From Ectothiorhodospira shaposhnikovii (lineage in GTDB: Bacteria > Pseudomonadota > Gammaproteobacteria > Ectothiorhodospirales > Ectothiorhodospiraceae): a stretch of DNA of 64,000 bases. The translations under genes were made by a program, and so were the position numbers. The notes under the pieces are model-generated. The model did no database searches. It was not told the DNA's origin and worked only from the letters and a program-made list of their open reading frames with translations. This document shows positions 17,536 to 27,798 of this stretch, piece by piece. Numbering within the stretch: position 1 is the first letter of the stretch; each line of letters starts with the position of its first letter. The DNA is taken from contig NZ_NRSM01000014.1 of assembly GCF_016584105.1 (NCBI RefSeq), positions 33,007-97,006 of the forward strand, written 5' to 3'.

Positions 17536-18900
17536 CTACTGTCCGGCCAGCGCCTCCAGCAGTCGTTCATGCAGCCCGCCGAACCCCCCGTTGCTCATGA
17601 CCAGCACATGATCGCCGGGCCGGGCACTGGCCATCAGACGCGCCAGCAGGCCATCCAGGGTCGGCGCGGACTCTCCCCGCCCCGCCAGTTCACCGGTCAC
17701 CGCCGCCACGTCCCAGCCCAGATCCGGCGGCGCGAACAGGAACACCTGATCCGCCCCGGCCAGCGAGCTCGCCAGGGTCTGCCGATGGACACCCATGCGC
17801 ATGGTGTTGGAGCGGGGTTCCAGCACCGCCAGGATACGGGCCTCCCCCACCCGGCCGCGCAGGGCCTCAAGGGTGGCGGCGATGGCGGTGGGATGGTGGG
17901 CGAAATCGTCATGGACCGTCACCCCGCCCGCCGTGCCCCGCACCTGCAGCCGCCGCTTGACCCCGGCAAAGCGGGACAGCGCCGACAGACCGGCCTCGAC
18001 CGGCACCCCCACATGCCTGGCCGCCGCCAGGGCCGCCACCGCATTGCTCATGTTGTGATGCCCGGGCATGGACCAGCGGGCCTCGCCCACCGGAGTATCC
18101 CGGTGATGGAGACGAAAATGGCTGCCGTCGGGGCTCAGGGCCTCTCCCCGCCAGTCCATCCCGCCATCGGTTCCGAAGCACTCCACCGGCGTCCAGCATC
18201 CCATGGCCAATACCCTTGAGAGCGCGGCATCATGCCCCTGGCACACAATGCGCCCCTCCCCCGGCACCGTGCGCACCAGATGATGGAACTGCCGCTCGAT
18301 GGCGGCCAGATCCGGAAAGATGTCGGCGTGATCGTATTCCAGATTGTTCAGGATCAGGGTTCTGGGATGGTAATGGACAAACTTGGAACGCTTGTCGAAG
18401 AAGGCAGTGTCATACTCGTCGGCCTCCACCACGAAGAAGGGCGTCTCCCCCAGTCGGGCCGACACCTGGAAATTATCCGGCACACCGCCGATGAGAAACC
18501 CCGGGGACAGTCCCGCATCCTCCAGTATCCAGGCCAGCAGGCTGGCGGTGGTGGTCTTGCCGTGGGTCCCGGCCACCGCCAGCACCCAGCGATCCTTGAG
18601 CACGTGCTCCGCCAGCCACTGGGGGCCGGAGGCATAGGGAATGCCGCGATTGAGCACATACTCCACCGCCGGATTGCCCCGAGTCATCACGTTACCGACC
18701 ACCACCACGTCCGGCACCGGATCCAGGTGAGCGGGATCGTAACCCTCGCTGACCGGGATGCCCTGGGCCGCCAGCAGCGTGCTCATGGGCGGGTAGACCT
18801 GCTGGTCAGAACCGGTCACACGATGTCCGGCGGCCCTGGCCAGCAGGGCCACACCGGCCATGAAGGTGCCGCAGATACCCAGGATATGCACGTGGCTCAT
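17536..18900 (-). CDS. mpl: Murein peptide ligase Mpl
   Basis: A 454-residue Mur-ligase family enzyme that attaches recycled L-Ala-gamma-D-Glu-meso-DAP tripeptide to UDP-MurNAc. It begins MSHVHILGICGTFMAGVALLARAAGHRVTG, has the ATP-binding loop GTHGKTTTASLLAWIL near residue 112, and MSNAVAALAAARHVGVP plus VHDDFAHHPTAIAATLEALR in the C-terminal half. GTFMAG and the lack of MurC-type features distinguish Mpl from MurC. The ATG overlaps the stop of the upstream membrane protein gene (18897-18900). Confidence 0.95.
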   Translation of the reverse strand: MSHVHILGICGTFMAGVALLARAAGHRVTGSDQQVYPPMSTLLAAQGIPVSEGYDPAHLDPVPDVVVVGNVMTRGNPAVEYVLNRGIPYASGPQWLAEHVLKDRWVLAVAGTHGKTTTASLLAWILEDAGLSPGFLIGGVPDNFQVSARLGETPFFVVEADEYDTAFFDKRSKFVHYHPRTLILNNLEYDHADIFPDLAAIERQFHHLVRTVPGEGRIVCQGHDAALSRVLAMGCWTPVECFGTDGGMDWRGEALSPDGSHFRLHHRDTPVGEARWSMPGHHNMSNAVAALAAARHVGVPVEAGLSALSRFAGVKRRLQVRGTAGGVTVHDDFAHHPTAIAATLEALRGRVGEARILAVLEPRSNTMRMGVHRQTLASSLAGADQVFLFAPPDLGWDVAAVTGELAGRGESAPTLDGLLARLMASARPGDHVLVMSNGGFGGLHERLLEALAGQ

Positions 18901-19418
18901 GGCATGATCGCCGTATAGAGCATTTCACCGGCAATGGCCGCCACCATCAGGTACAACACTGCCAACCCCACACCACCGGCCACGGTCCGCAGGCCCAGGG
19001 CGCTGCGCAGGATATTGCCGTAGGTGGTCAGCAACCAGCCCAGAAGTACCAGATAGCCCACGGTGATGTAGACCGGGATCTCGGTGGGGGTATCGGCCCC
19101 GCGCAGGTTGTAGACCAGAGGCAGCATCAAAAGCCCAAGGATCACCCCGACGCCCAGCAAGGCGCTCAAGGTCTGGGTGAACCGGGACCGCACCCCTCGC
19201 CAGGACAACAGCAGGGCGGTGTAACCCGCCAGCAGGGCCAGCTCCATGCCGGTCTGCAGAATGGCCAGCTGGAAGGGATAGAACGGCAGGGCCACGATCA
19301 GGCCCACCAGCAGATAGGCGATGACGCACAGCCAAAGCAGCAGGGCCGAGGCCGGCAGGTCCTCTGGTCCTTTCTGCATCAAGGTCAACTGGATAAAGGG
19401 TTTGATCAACGCGTACAT
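18897..19418 (-). CDS. Hypothetical inner-membrane protein
   Basis: A 173-residue strongly hydrophobic protein with about five membrane segments (roughly residues 25-45, 50-68, 80-102, 111-131 and 148-170). There is no signal for a known transporter or enzyme family. It overlaps the mpl start by four bases, so the two are likely translated together; that placement hints at an envelope role but nothing more can be said. Confidence 0.75.
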   Translation of the reverse strand: MYALIKPFIQLTLMQKGPEDLPASALLLWLCVIAYLLVGLIVALPFYPFQLAILQTGMELALLAGYTALLLSWRGVRSRFTQTLSALLGVGVILGLLMLPLVYNLRGADTPTEIPVYITVGYLVLLGWLLTTYGNILRSALGLRTVAGGVGLAVLYLMVAAIAGEMLYTAIMP

Positions 19419-19514
19419 GCACGGCCCTTGTATGACGTCACGATGATTCGCTGACGGTCGCGTGAAATTCGTGCAAGGATATCATGTCCCTCCCGGCACA
19501 CAGCAGAACCCGAC

Positions 19515-20738
19515 ATGGACAGGCCGTTCAAGACACGTCGCTCGCCCCCGGCCCGGGGGCCTCACCGCTATCGGCTCAGGGTCGATGGCGATGATTTCTT
19601 CCCCGCCATGGTGGACGCCATCGAATCGGCCCGGAAACGGGTGCTGCTGGAGATGTACCTGTGCAGCTCCGGGGCGCTGACCACCCGATTCATCGACGCC
19701 CTGTGCCTGGCCGCGACCCGCGGGGTGGAGGTTTACGTGCTGCTGGACGATTTCGGCAGCCTGGCCCTCTCCGGCGGCGATCGGGGGCGTCTGCTGGCCC
19801 ATGGCGTGAAGGTCGGCATGTATAACCCGCTGGGCCTGAAGCGGCTCCACCTGTCCCTGTTCCGGAACCATCGCAAACTGCTGGTGGTGGATGGCCGGGT
19901 GGCCTTCGTGGGGGGTGCCGGGCTGACCGATGATTTTGATCCGCGTTTTGCCGGCGATCATGCCTGGCACGAGGTCATGCTGGAGATCCGGGGACCCTGC
20001 GTGTGGGATTGGGAGCAGCTGTTCGCCAGGACCTGGGCCCGCTGGCATGCCACCCCCCTGACATTGCCTGCCGCACCGGCCAGTGATCGCGGCCCGGCCG
20101 ATGGCCGGATGGTGGGCAACAGCATTCTAGGGGGGCGCGCGGTGATGGGCTCGGTGCTCGCCGCCATCAAGAAATCACGGCGGCGGGTGTGGATCACCAC
20201 GGCCTATTTCGTGCCCACCCTGAGGCTGCGTCGATTGCTGGCCCGGGCCGCCCGCAACGGGGTGGACGTCCGGCTGCTGCTGCCGGGGCCGAAGACGGAC
20301 CAGCCGGCGGTCAGGCATGCGGGACGGCGCTTCTACGGACGGCTGCTGCGGGCGGGGGTCCGGATCTTCGAATACCAGCCCCGCTGCCTGCACGCCAAGT
20401 ATGTGATCTGTGACGACTGGGGCAGCGTGGGCTCCAGCAACCTGGATCACTGGACCCTGCACTGGAACCTGGAGGCCAATCAGGTGGTGACCGCCCCTTA
20501 CACCGTGGCGGAGCTGGCCGGGCTGTTTGCGGAGGATCTGACCCAGGCCCGGGAATGGACCCTGCGGGAGTGGCGGGCACGTGGTCGCTGGCATCGGCTG
20601 ATGGAGCGACTTTTCGGCGGTCTGGACGAATGGCTGGTGCAACTCAGTTACATGCGGGATATACGGGAGGCGGACAAGGCCCTGCGCCGGGGCATCCATG
20701 CACTGCCGGCCTCGGATCATGCCTCCAGGGCAAGATGA
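19515..20738 (+). CDS. clsB: Cardiolipin synthase, ClsB-type
   Basis: A 407-residue phospholipase D superfamily enzyme without the N-terminal membrane spans of ClsA. The two HKD motifs are HRKLLVVDGRVAFVGGAG (around residue 118) and HAKYVICDDWGSVGSSN (around residue 294). It condenses phosphatidylglycerol, or PG and PE, into cardiolipin at the inner membrane. The gene is divergent from the membrane protein at 18897 and converges on mlaA with four bases between stops. Confidence 0.9.
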   Translation: MDRPFKTRRSPPARGPHRYRLRVDGDDFFPAMVDAIESARKRVLLEMYLCSSGALTTRFIDALCLAATRGVEVYVLLDDFGSLALSGGDRGRLLAHGVKVGMYNPLGLKRLHLSLFRNHRKLLVVDGRVAFVGGAGLTDDFDPRFAGDHAWHEVMLEIRGPCVWDWEQLFARTWARWHATPLTLPAAPASDRGPADGRMVGNSILGGRAVMGSVLAAIKKSRRRVWITTAYFVPTLRLRRLLARAARNGVDVRLLLPGPKTDQPAVRHAGRRFYGRLLRAGVRIFEYQPRCLHAKYVICDDWGSVGSSNLDHWTLHWNLEANQVVTAPYTVAELAGLFAEDLTQAREWTLREWRARGRWHRLMERLFGGLDEWLVQLSYMRDIREADKALRRGIHALPASDHASRAR

Positions 20739-20742
20739 CGTA

Positions 20743-21495
20743 TCAGAAGTCGTCGTCCCAGTCTTCCAGTTCCCGCAGCAGGTCGTACTGATCTTCGCCG
20801 GGGGCACCATCGCGTACCAGATATTCCCGCCGCTGCAGAAAGGCATTACGCAAGGCCATGTAGCGATCAGTGGCAACCTCTTCCAGGGCACGCTCCGTGG
20901 GCAGGAAACCTGCCCGGATGTCGATGATGTCCACCACCAGCAGGGTATTGCGGATAGCGGTTTCATCATAGTAGTACAGCGGGTGCGTCATCCCGTCCAC
21001 CACCCGGGCCGGGGCATCCCTCAGGGTGCTCGGCCCCAGGAGGGGCAGCACCAGATAGGGGCCTGAAGACACCCCCCAGCGACCCAGGGTCTGCCCGAAG
21101 TCCTCATTGCTCTTTTCCAGCCCCATGGGACTGGCCACGTCAAACAGCCCGAACACGCCAAAACTGGTGTTCATGATGATGCGCGTCAGATCCGAGGCCG
21201 CATCATGGAACTTGAACTGCAGGGTGTTGTTGGCCATGTTGACCACATCCCGCAGGTTGGAAAAGAAGTTGGTGACACCGGTCTGCACCGGCTGCGGGAC
21301 ATGACGCTCATACCCCTCGGCCACGGGCTTGATGACGGCGGAGTCCACCGCGTCATTGAACTGGAACATGGCCCGGTTGTAGCCCTCCCAGGGGTCCCGG
21401 GGATCACGGGATTCCGGGGGGACGGTGGCACAGGCGGGCAGAAGCAGGACAATCAGCAGCAACCAGAGCGGGGGAAGGGGCTTGGACGGCTTCAT
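20743..21495 (-). CDS. mlaA: MlaA (VacJ) outer-membrane lipoprotein
   Basis: A 250-residue lipoprotein of the Mla pathway, which removes misplaced phospholipids from the outer leaflet of the outer membrane. The signal peptide LPPLWLLLIVLLLPACATV gives the lipid-modified Cys near residue 22. The family core follows: DPWEGYNRAMFQFNDAVD, FFSNLRDVVNMANNTLQ, and QTLGRWGVSSGPYLVLPLLGPSTLRDAPA. Start set at MKPSKPL (21495); an in-frame start six codons upstream is less likely. Confidence 0.94.
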   Translation of the reverse strand: MKPSKPLPPLWLLLIVLLLPACATVPPESRDPRDPWEGYNRAMFQFNDAVDSAVIKPVAEGYERHVPQPVQTGVTNFFSNLRDVVNMANNTLQFKFHDAASDLTRIIMNTSFGVFGLFDVASPMGLEKSNEDFGQTLGRWGVSSGPYLVLPLLGPSTLRDAPARVVDGMTHPLYYYDETAIRNTLLVVDIIDIRAGFLPTERALEEVATDRYMALRNAFLQRREYLVRDGAPGEDQYDLLRELEDWDDDF

Positions 21496-21587
21496 GGGAG
21501 ATACCTGTGTCAACGGTGAATATGTGGGGGTATTTCTCCCCTCACCCCACCCCCTCCCCCCGAGGGGAGAGGGGCACTTCCTTTCCC

Positions 21588-22802
21588 CTACCGTCCGCGC
21601 TGGGCGGCGATGCGCATGCGCAGGGCGTTGAGCTTGATGAAGCCTTCCGCATCCTTTTGATTATAGGCGCCGGCATCGTCCTCGAAGGTGGCGATGTGGG
21701 CATCGAACAGGCTGTCGGACTCGGACTTGCGGCCGGCGACAATCACATTGCCCTTGTAGAGCTTGATCCGCACCACGCCGTTCACATGCACCTGGGAGGC
21801 GTCGATCAGGGACTGCATCATCCGTCGCTCCGGACTCCACCAGTAGCCGTTGTAGATCAGGCTGGCGTACCGGGGCATCAGTTCATCCTTCAGGTGAGCG
21901 GCTTCCCGGTCCATGGTGATGGACTCGATGGCGCGGTGGGCTCTGAGCAGGATGGTGCCGCCGGGGGTTTCATAGCAGCCGCGGGACTTCATGCCCACGT
22001 AACGGTTTTCCACCAGGTCCAGGCGACCGATGCCATGGGCACCGCCGATCCGGTTGAGGGTGGCCAGCAGGGTGGCGGGACTCATGGACTCGCCGTTGAG
22101 GGCCACCGGATCACCCTTCTCATAGGTGATCTCCACGTATTCCGGCTTGTCCGGGGCGGCCTCGGGGGAGACGCTCCAGCGCCACATGTCTTCCTCGGCC
22201 TCGAACCAGGGATCTTCCAGGGGACCGCCTTCGTAGGAGATGTGCAGCAGGTTGGCATCCATGGAGTACGGGGATTTCTTGCCCCGCTTCATCTCCACCG
22301 GAATGCCGTGCTGCTCCGCATAGGCCAGCAGCTTTTCCCGGGAGTTCAGATCCCATTCCCGCCAGGGGGCGATGACGCGGATACCGGGCTTGAGGGCATA
22401 GGCGCCCAGCTCGAAACGCACCTGGTCATTACCCTTGCCGGTGGCGCCGTGGGAGACAGCATCGGCGCCGGTCTCGTTGGCGATCTCCACCAGGCGCTTG
22501 GCGATCAGGGGGCGGGCGATGGAAGTACCCAGCAGGTATTCCCCCTCGTAGAGGGCATTGGCGCGGAACATGGGGAAGACGAAATCACGCACGAACTCCT
22601 CGCGCAGGTCGTCAATGTAGATCTCCTTCACGCCCATGGCCTGGGCCTTGGCCCGGGCCGGTTCCAGCTCTTCGCCCTGGCCGATGTCGGCGGTAAAGGT
22701 CACCACCTCGCAGCCATAGGTATCCTCAAGCCACTTGAGGATGACCGACGTATCCAGCCCGCCCGAATAGGCGAGGACGACCTTTTTCACATCATTGGCC
22801 AT
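21588..22802 (-). CDS. argG: Argininosuccinate synthase
   Basis: A 404-residue type I argininosuccinate synthase joining citrulline and aspartate with ATP in arginine synthesis. It opens [20 protein letters not shown] with the PP-loop SGGLDTS, then [28 protein letters not shown] and [23 protein letters not shown], all family hallmarks. The ATG at 22802 is preferred to a TTG three codons upstream. Downstream, a CTCCCC/GGGGAG hairpin at about 21555-21570 may serve as a weak terminator. Confidence 0.97.
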   Translation of the reverse strand: MANDVKKVVLAYSGGLDTSVILKWLEDTYGCEVVTFTADIGQGEELEPARAKAQAMGVKEIYIDDLREEFVRDFVFPMFRANALYEGEYLLGTSIARPLIAKRLVEIANETGADAVSHGATGKGNDQVRFELGAYALKPGIRVIAPWREWDLNSREKLLAYAEQHGIPVEMKRGKKSPYSMDANLLHISYEGGPLEDPWFEAEEDMWRWSVSPEAAPDKPEYVEITYEKGDPVALNGESMSPATLLATLNRIGGAHGIGRLDLVENRYVGMKSRGCYETPGGTILLRAHRAIESITMDREAAHLKDELMPRYASLIYNGYWWSPERRMMQSLIDASQVHVNGVVRIKLYKGNVIVAGRKSESDSLFDAHIATFEDDAGAYNQKDAEGFIKLNALRMRIAAQRGR

Positions 22803-22894
22803 GTAAGGCAACCCCTGGGAAAGACGTAAGTGGTACAGGGGCGCAAGTATAGCGAAACTGGAGCCGGGTAAGGAATGGACGACGCCACCGATGG

Positions 22895-23569
22895 TCAGAT
22901 CCGGCGCTTGAGCTCCTGTTCCAGCTCCGCCATCAGATTGCTGATGTTGCCGGCAAACAGCCCGGTCTGATCCGCCAGACGGTTCACCTCCTTGGCCACC
23001 ACCGCAAAACCGCGCCCGTGCTCCCCCGCCCGCGCGGCCTCGATACTGGCATTGAGGCTGAGCATGCGCAGGGCCTTTAGCACGATCAGGATCTGGTTGG
23101 ACTCGGTGATGATGGAATTGCTCAAGCGGCTCACGGCGGCAATCTGTTCATGCCGCGCGGATTCCACATCCTTGCGCCGGCGAATGTCGGTCACCACCCC
23201 TTCCAGATACTGCAGCTTGCCTTCCTGATCGAGCACAGGGCCGCCGTTTTCATTGACCCAGCGGACACCACCGTCACGGTGGCGAATGCGATAATCCACA
23301 TCCCACTGGCCGCCGGCGGCCACTGCCTTGTCGATGGCCTCATCGACGGCAGCCGAATCTTCAGGGTGAATCAAAGAAGCGTAGGACACCACCTTGTTGT
23401 ACCGCAACTCATCCTGGCCATAGCCGGTGAGTTCCCTGGCACGCCCGGAAACTACCAGCATGGTGTACTGGTCATCGTTACGGCAGCGATAGAGGAATCC
23501 GTTCATGTGACTGGCGATGCTGTTCAGGGCGTCCAGTTCGGTGCTGGCATCGGCGGTCTGAATGGGCAT
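22895..23569 (-). CDS. Soluble PAS sensor with a short chemoreceptor-like signalling tip
   Basis: A 224-residue cytoplasmic protein. A PAS domain with PAC motif occupies about residues 15-135 ([48 protein letters not shown]). The C-terminal 80 residues contain [36 protein letters not shown], part of a methyl-accepting chemotaxis signalling domain. There is no membrane span, and the C-terminal methylation helix is missing, so it is far shorter than a normal receptor. It could bind a ligand or redox cofactor through PAS and signal to a CheA/CheW complex or oligomerise with other receptors. Start at the ATG preceded by GGAG. Confidence 0.82.
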   Translation of the reverse strand: MPIQTADASTELDALNSIASHMNGFLYRCRNDDQYTMLVVSGRARELTGYGQDELRYNKVVSYASLIHPEDSAAVDEAIDKAVAAGGQWDVDYRIRHRDGGVRWVNENGGPVLDQEGKLQYLEGVVTDIRRRKDVESARHEQIAAVSRLSNSIITESNQILIVLKALRMLSLNASIEAARAGEHGRGFAVVAKEVNRLADQTGLFAGNISNLMAELEQELKRRI

Positions 23570-23645
23570 TGATCGGTGCTCCGCAACAGGTTGATCGTAG
23601 TGTAATCCCGGTACCGCCCTGATGCCCATCGGAAAGAATGCGTCC

Positions 23646-24494
23646 CTACCGGGTCAGCCAGATGTCCACCCGCCGATTGAGGGCCCAGGCCGCTTCCGTG
23701 GCGGCCGTGTCCAGGGGCCAGGACTCACCGAAGGCACGGGTTTCGATCCGGTGAGCGGCGATTCCCTGGGCGCGCAGATGGGCCTGAACGGCGCGTGCCC
23801 GCCGCAGGGACAGGGCATCGTTGTAGGCCTCGGTGCCGCGCTCATCCGCATGCCCCCCCAGGATCACCCGGCTGGCCGGGTTGTCCCTGAGCACCGCCAG
23901 GGCACGACGCAGCTCGGCATGCTGATCCGGACGGATGCGGGCCTCGTCGAAATCGAAGTGGATGCGCCAGTCGTCCAGGATCTCGAAATCCAGGGGCCTG
24001 ATCTCTCCCTGGCAGGCGCGAAAATCCGCCAGGACCTCCCGAAAACGCAAGGGCGAAAGGGTCACCCGGATATCCCGGGCACCGGGACCAGGGTCCGGAT
24101 GTTGCACAAGGACCTCATGGCCGGTTTCCAGGCCATAGTAAAGGGTCAGTGCCTCCTCCCGTCCCAACCGAAGCAGGGTATCCCCGGCCATGGCCGGCAC
24201 CGCCCCCAGGTCCTGGGGAGGAAGATCATGGCGCCAGTCGGGCGCCTGCAGGGACAGACGCGCCACATCGGGCGCATTCAGCGGGATGCGCGGGTCCAGG
24301 TAAAACCGCAGGGCGCGGCCCGGGCTGGCGTGGAAACGGGCAATGCCGTAGCGGGGAATGGGCTGCACCAGTTCACACAGGTCCGGCTCCTGGCTCACGA
24401 CCCACTGGGCCTGCTCCATGCGGGGACCATAGTCGGCGGCCCAGAGGCCGGCGGGCAGCAGACAGAACAGCAAAATGGCGTAACGTGTGTTCAT
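23646..24494 (-). CDS. motY: Flagellar motor protein MotY (OmpA-like C-terminus)
   Basis: A 282-residue exported protein. The signal peptide is [19 protein letters not shown]. The N-terminal domain starts [30 protein letters not shown], which resembles MotY, and the C-terminal OmpA-like peptidoglycan-binding domain contains [27 protein letters not shown]. MotY forms the T ring of sodium-type polar motors in Vibrio and is used in some proton-type motors. No other flagellar gene is near. If not MotY, it is an unclassified OmpA-family periplasmic protein. Confidence 0.78.
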   Translation of the reverse strand: MNTRYAILLFCLLPAGLWAADYGPRMEQAQWVVSQEPDLCELVQPIPRYGIARFHASPGRALRFYLDPRIPLNAPDVARLSLQAPDWRHDLPPQDLGAVPAMAGDTLLRLGREEALTLYYGLETGHEVLVQHPDPGPGARDIRVTLSPLRFREVLADFRACQGEIRPLDFEILDDWRIHFDFDEARIRPDQHAELRRALAVLRDNPASRVILGGHADERGTEAYNDALSLRRARAVQAHLRAQGIAAHRIETRAFGESWPLDTAATEAAWALNRRVDIWLTR

Positions 24495-24550
24495 GCCTGG
24501 TTTTATCGGCGGCAGACGGGGGAAGTTGAGGCCTTCCCCCGTCTGCTTCA

Positions 24551-26308
24551 TCACCGCCGACGCGGTGGCAGGATATCGGTGACCGAACCGTGGGCCACCT
24601 CCGCCGCGAAGCAGAGGGTTTCCGACAGGGTGGGATGGGGATGCACCGTCAGTCCCAGGTCTTCCACGTCCGCCCCCATCTCCAGTGCCAGCAGGGCCTC
24701 GGCGATCAGCTCCCCGGCATTGGGGCCGACGATTCCGGCGCCGATCACCCGTTGCCGGTCATCCAGCAACAGCTTGGTCAGACCCGCCTCGCCCCCCACG
24801 CTGATGGCACGACCACTGGCCGCCCAGGGGAAAACCGCCTTGGTGTACTCGACCCCATCCGCCTTGGCCTGTGTCTCGGTCAGCCCCATCCAGGCCACTT
24901 CCGGGTGGGTATAGGCCACGCTGGGAATGGCCCGGGCATCGAAGTGGGACTTTTGCCCGGCCGCCACCTCGGCGGCCACCTTGGCTTCGTGGGTAGCCTT
25001 GTGGGCCAGCATGGGGCCACCCACCACGTCGCCGATGGCGAAGATGTGATCGACGTTGGTCCGCATCTGCCGGTCCACCTTGATGAAGCCGTGTTCGTCC
25101 ACCTGGATGCCCGCCGCTTCCGCGTCGATCCGGCCGCCGTTGGGCAGACGCCCCACCGCCACCAGCACCCGGTCGAAGGTATCCTGCTCCGGGGCATTGC
25201 CCCCCTCGAACCAGACCCGGATACCCTCGGCCATGGCCTGGGCCCGCGCCACCCGGGTACCGGTGAAGATATTTTCGTAACGGTCCCTGATCCGTTTTTC
25301 CAGCGGCTTGACCAGATCCCGGTCGGCGCCGGGCATCAGATCCTTCGACAGTTCACAGACCGTCACCTTCGAACCGAGGGCATCATAGACGCAGGCCATC
25401 TCCAGTCCGATGATACCGCCACCCACCACCAGCAGACGGCCGGGGATGTCCTGAAGCTTCAGGGCTCCGGTGGAATCCATCACCCGCGGATCATCCCAGG
25501 GAAACCCCGGCAGCTGCACGGGTCGGGAACCCACGGCGACGACGGCCTGTTCAAAACGGATCCGCTGCTCGCCCTCCTCTCCGGCCACGGTCAGGACATG
25601 GGGCGAGGTGAAACGCCCCACACCCTGCACCACCCTGACCTTGCGCTGTCCGGCCAGATGCCGCAGGCCGCCGGTGAGCTTGCCCACCACGCCGTCCTTG
25701 TAGGCCGCCAGCGCGGGGAGATCAATTTCAGGCTTGCCGAACGAGATACCATGCCGTGCAAAGGCTTCCGCTTCCTCAATCACCTGGGCGGCATGGAGCA
25801 AGGCCTTGGAGGGAATGCAGCCCACATTGAGACACACGCCGCCGATCTGCGGATACCGCTCCACCATGACCACATCCAGTCCCAGGTCAGCGGCGCGAAA
25901 GGCGGCGGTGTAGCCCCCGGGGCCGGAGCCCAGCACCAGCAGGCCGCAGTGGATGTCCGCGTCATCGGTCGGCTCGGGGGCCGGGCGGGGACGGCCGGGC
26001 GGAGTTTCGGGACGCGACGAGGCAGCGGCCGGCGCCGTGGTGTCTTCCCGTGGGGGGGATTCGGCGGCATCGGTTTCCAGTTCCAGGATGGCCGTGCCCT
26101 GGGAGACCTTGTTGCCCTTTTTCACCAGCAGTGTGCCGATGACTCCCGCCATCGGGGCGGGAATGTCGATGGAGGCCTTGTCGGACTCCAGGGTGATGAG
26201 TGGATCTTCGGGTTTGACGGCGTCGCCCGGGGCGACGAGGATGTCGATGATTTCCACATCCTTGAAGTCGCCGATGTCGGGGACCTGGATGGTGCGTGTC
26301 TGAGCCAT
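24551..26308 (-). CDS. lpdA: Dihydrolipoyl dehydrogenase (E3) with N-terminal lipoyl domain
   Basis: A 585-residue flavoprotein that reoxidises the dihydrolipoyl arm of the pyruvate dehydrogenase complex. Residues 1-80 are a lipoyl domain with the target Lys in LESDKASIDIPAPMAG; a Pro/Ala linker follows. The E3 part has the FAD loop LVLGSGPGGYTAAFRA, the redox disulfide GGVCLNVGCIPSKALLH, an NAD-binding GGGIIGLEMACVYDALGS, and the C-terminal catalytic His in HPHPTLSETLCFAAE. E3 with its own lipoyl domain is known from other beta- and gammaproteobacteria. It closes the aceE-aceF-lpdA cluster. Confidence 0.96.
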   Translation of the reverse strand: MAQTRTIQVPDIGDFKDVEIIDILVAPGDAVKPEDPLITLESDKASIDIPAPMAGVIGTLLVKKGNKVSQGTAILELETDAAESPPREDTTAPAAASSRPETPPGRPRPAPEPTDDADIHCGLLVLGSGPGGYTAAFRAADLGLDVVMVERYPQIGGVCLNVGCIPSKALLHAAQVIEEAEAFARHGISFGKPEIDLPALAAYKDGVVGKLTGGLRHLAGQRKVRVVQGVGRFTSPHVLTVAGEEGEQRIRFEQAVVAVGSRPVQLPGFPWDDPRVMDSTGALKLQDIPGRLLVVGGGIIGLEMACVYDALGSKVTVCELSKDLMPGADRDLVKPLEKRIRDRYENIFTGTRVARAQAMAEGIRVWFEGGNAPEQDTFDRVLVAVGRLPNGGRIDAEAAGIQVDEHGFIKVDRQMRTNVDHIFAIGDVVGGPMLAHKATHEAKVAAEVAAGQKSHFDARAIPSVAYTHPEVAWMGLTETQAKADGVEYTKAVFPWAASGRAISVGGEAGLTKLLLDDRQRVIGAGIVGPNAGELIAEALLALEMGADVEDLGLTVHPHPTLSETLCFAAEVAHGSVTDILPPRRR

Positions 26309-26371
26309 GGATTCAACACTCCTTTATGCCGTTTCAAACTGCCCATGAATACCCGTGGGAGCGAGCCGCTG

Positions 26372-27700
26372 CTACAGCAGCATGCGCCGCATGTCCGACA
26401 GCAACCCGCTCAGACAACTGGTGAAGCGGGCGCCCAGGGCACCGTCGATGACCCGGTGGTCATAGGACAGGGACAAGGGGAGGATCAGCCTGGGCACAAA
26501 GGCCTTGCCATCCCAGACCGGCTGCATCCTGGCCCGGGAGACCCCCAGGATCGCCACTTCGGGTGCGTTGACGATGGGCGTGAACTGGGTACCGCCGATC
26601 CCGCCCAGGCTGGTGATGGTGATACACCCACCCTGCATGTCGTCAGGCTTGAGGCGGTGCTTGCGGGCCTTCTCGGAGACCTCGGCCATCTCCCTGGCCA
26701 GTTCCACCAGGCTCTTGCGGTCCACATCCCGGATCACCGGGACCACCAGACCGTCCGGGGTGTCCACGGCGATCCCCAGGTGGAAATATTGTTTCAGGAT
26801 CAGATTTTCCCCGGTGGCATCCAGCGAGGCATTGACCCTGGGATGCTCCTTCAGGGCCGAGACCAGGGCCTTCATCAGGAACACCAGGAAGGTGATCTTC
26901 ACGTCCTTGTCCTTGTATTCCGCCACCAGGGACTTGCGGAAGGCATCCAGTTCAGTGATGTCCGCCTCGTCGAACTGGGTGACGTGGGGGATGTTCACCC
27001 AGTTGCGGTGCAGGTTCTCGCCGGTGAGACGGTTGATGCGGGTCAGGGCCTGGGTCTTGACCGGGCCGAACCGGGAAAAGTCGATCTCCGGGGCAGGTGC
27101 CTGCCCGGGCAGTGCCGCCGGCGCGGCCAGGGCCCGCTTGACGAAGGCCTGCACATCCTCCTTGAGGATGCGCCCCTTGCGGCCCTTGCCCTCCACCCTG
27201 CCCAGATCCACCCCCAGTTCGCGGGCAAACCGGCGCACCCCCGGCGAGGCCAGGGCCTTGCGAAAGGCCGCCTCGTCCACCATCCCCGCGGTGGGGGAAG
27301 ATCGGGTGCCGGACGATGACACCGCTTCGCCGCGGGGGCTCTCCCGGGGGGGCGTCGGCCGGGATTCCGTGACCTCACCCTGATCAGGCCTTGGGGCGGG
27401 TGCCTGTTGCGGCGACGGCCGTTCCTCGGCCTTGCCAGCAGCAGATACCTCACCCTCCTCCGCCGGTTCCAGATCCAGAATGGCCACCCCCTGGGAAACC
27501 CGGTCTCCCACCTTGACCTTCAGGCCTTTCACGGTCCCCCCCCGGGGGGCCGGGATGTCGATGGAGGCCTTGTCCGATTCCAGGGTGATCAGCGGGTCTT
27601 CCGGCCTGACCGTATCCCCCTCCCCCACCAGTACCTCGATGATTTCCACGTCCTTGAAGTCACCGATGTCGGGAACCTTGATTTCAACCACGTTGCCCAT
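26372..27700 (-). CDS. aceF: Dihydrolipoyllysine-residue acetyltransferase (E2)
   Basis: A 442-residue core enzyme of pyruvate dehydrogenase. A single N-terminal lipoyl domain (LESDKASIDIPAPRGG, lipoyl Lys around residue 44) is followed by a linker, an E3/E1-binding domain (PGVRRFARELGVDLGRVEGKGRKGRILKEDV) and the catalytic domain ending with the HRVIDGALGARF signature (HxxxDG). Only one lipoyl domain is present, compared with three in E. coli. The ATG at 27700 is preceded by AAAGGAG, which decides it over an upstream in-frame start. Confidence 0.96.
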   Translation of the reverse strand: MGNVVEIKVPDIGDFKDVEIIEVLVGEGDTVRPEDPLITLESDKASIDIPAPRGGTVKGLKVKVGDRVSQGVAILDLEPAEEGEVSAAGKAEERPSPQQAPAPRPDQGEVTESRPTPPRESPRGEAVSSSGTRSSPTAGMVDEAAFRKALASPGVRRFARELGVDLGRVEGKGRKGRILKEDVQAFVKRALAAPAALPGQAPAPEIDFSRFGPVKTQALTRINRLTGENLHRNWVNIPHVTQFDEADITELDAFRKSLVAEYKDKDVKITFLVFLMKALVSALKEHPRVNASLDATGENLILKQYFHLGIAVDTPDGLVVPVIRDVDRKSLVELAREMAEVSEKARKHRLKPDDMQGGCITITSLGGIGGTQFTPIVNAPEVAILGVSRARMQPVWDGKAFVPRLILPLSLSYDHRVIDGALGARFTSCLSGLLSDMRRMLL

Positions 27701-27798
27701 GGCGCAACTCCTTTGAAAATTTGGATTCACCGGCGACGGCAGGCAACGGGACGGCCGCGCCGGCCGGTGATGCACATCAATGGATGCGGCCCGGCGCC

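Noticed and set aside
21555..21570. CTCCCC/GGGGAG hairpin downstream of argG as a terminator.
   Set aside because: Only a 6-bp stem with no U tract; mentioned with argG but not listed as a feature.
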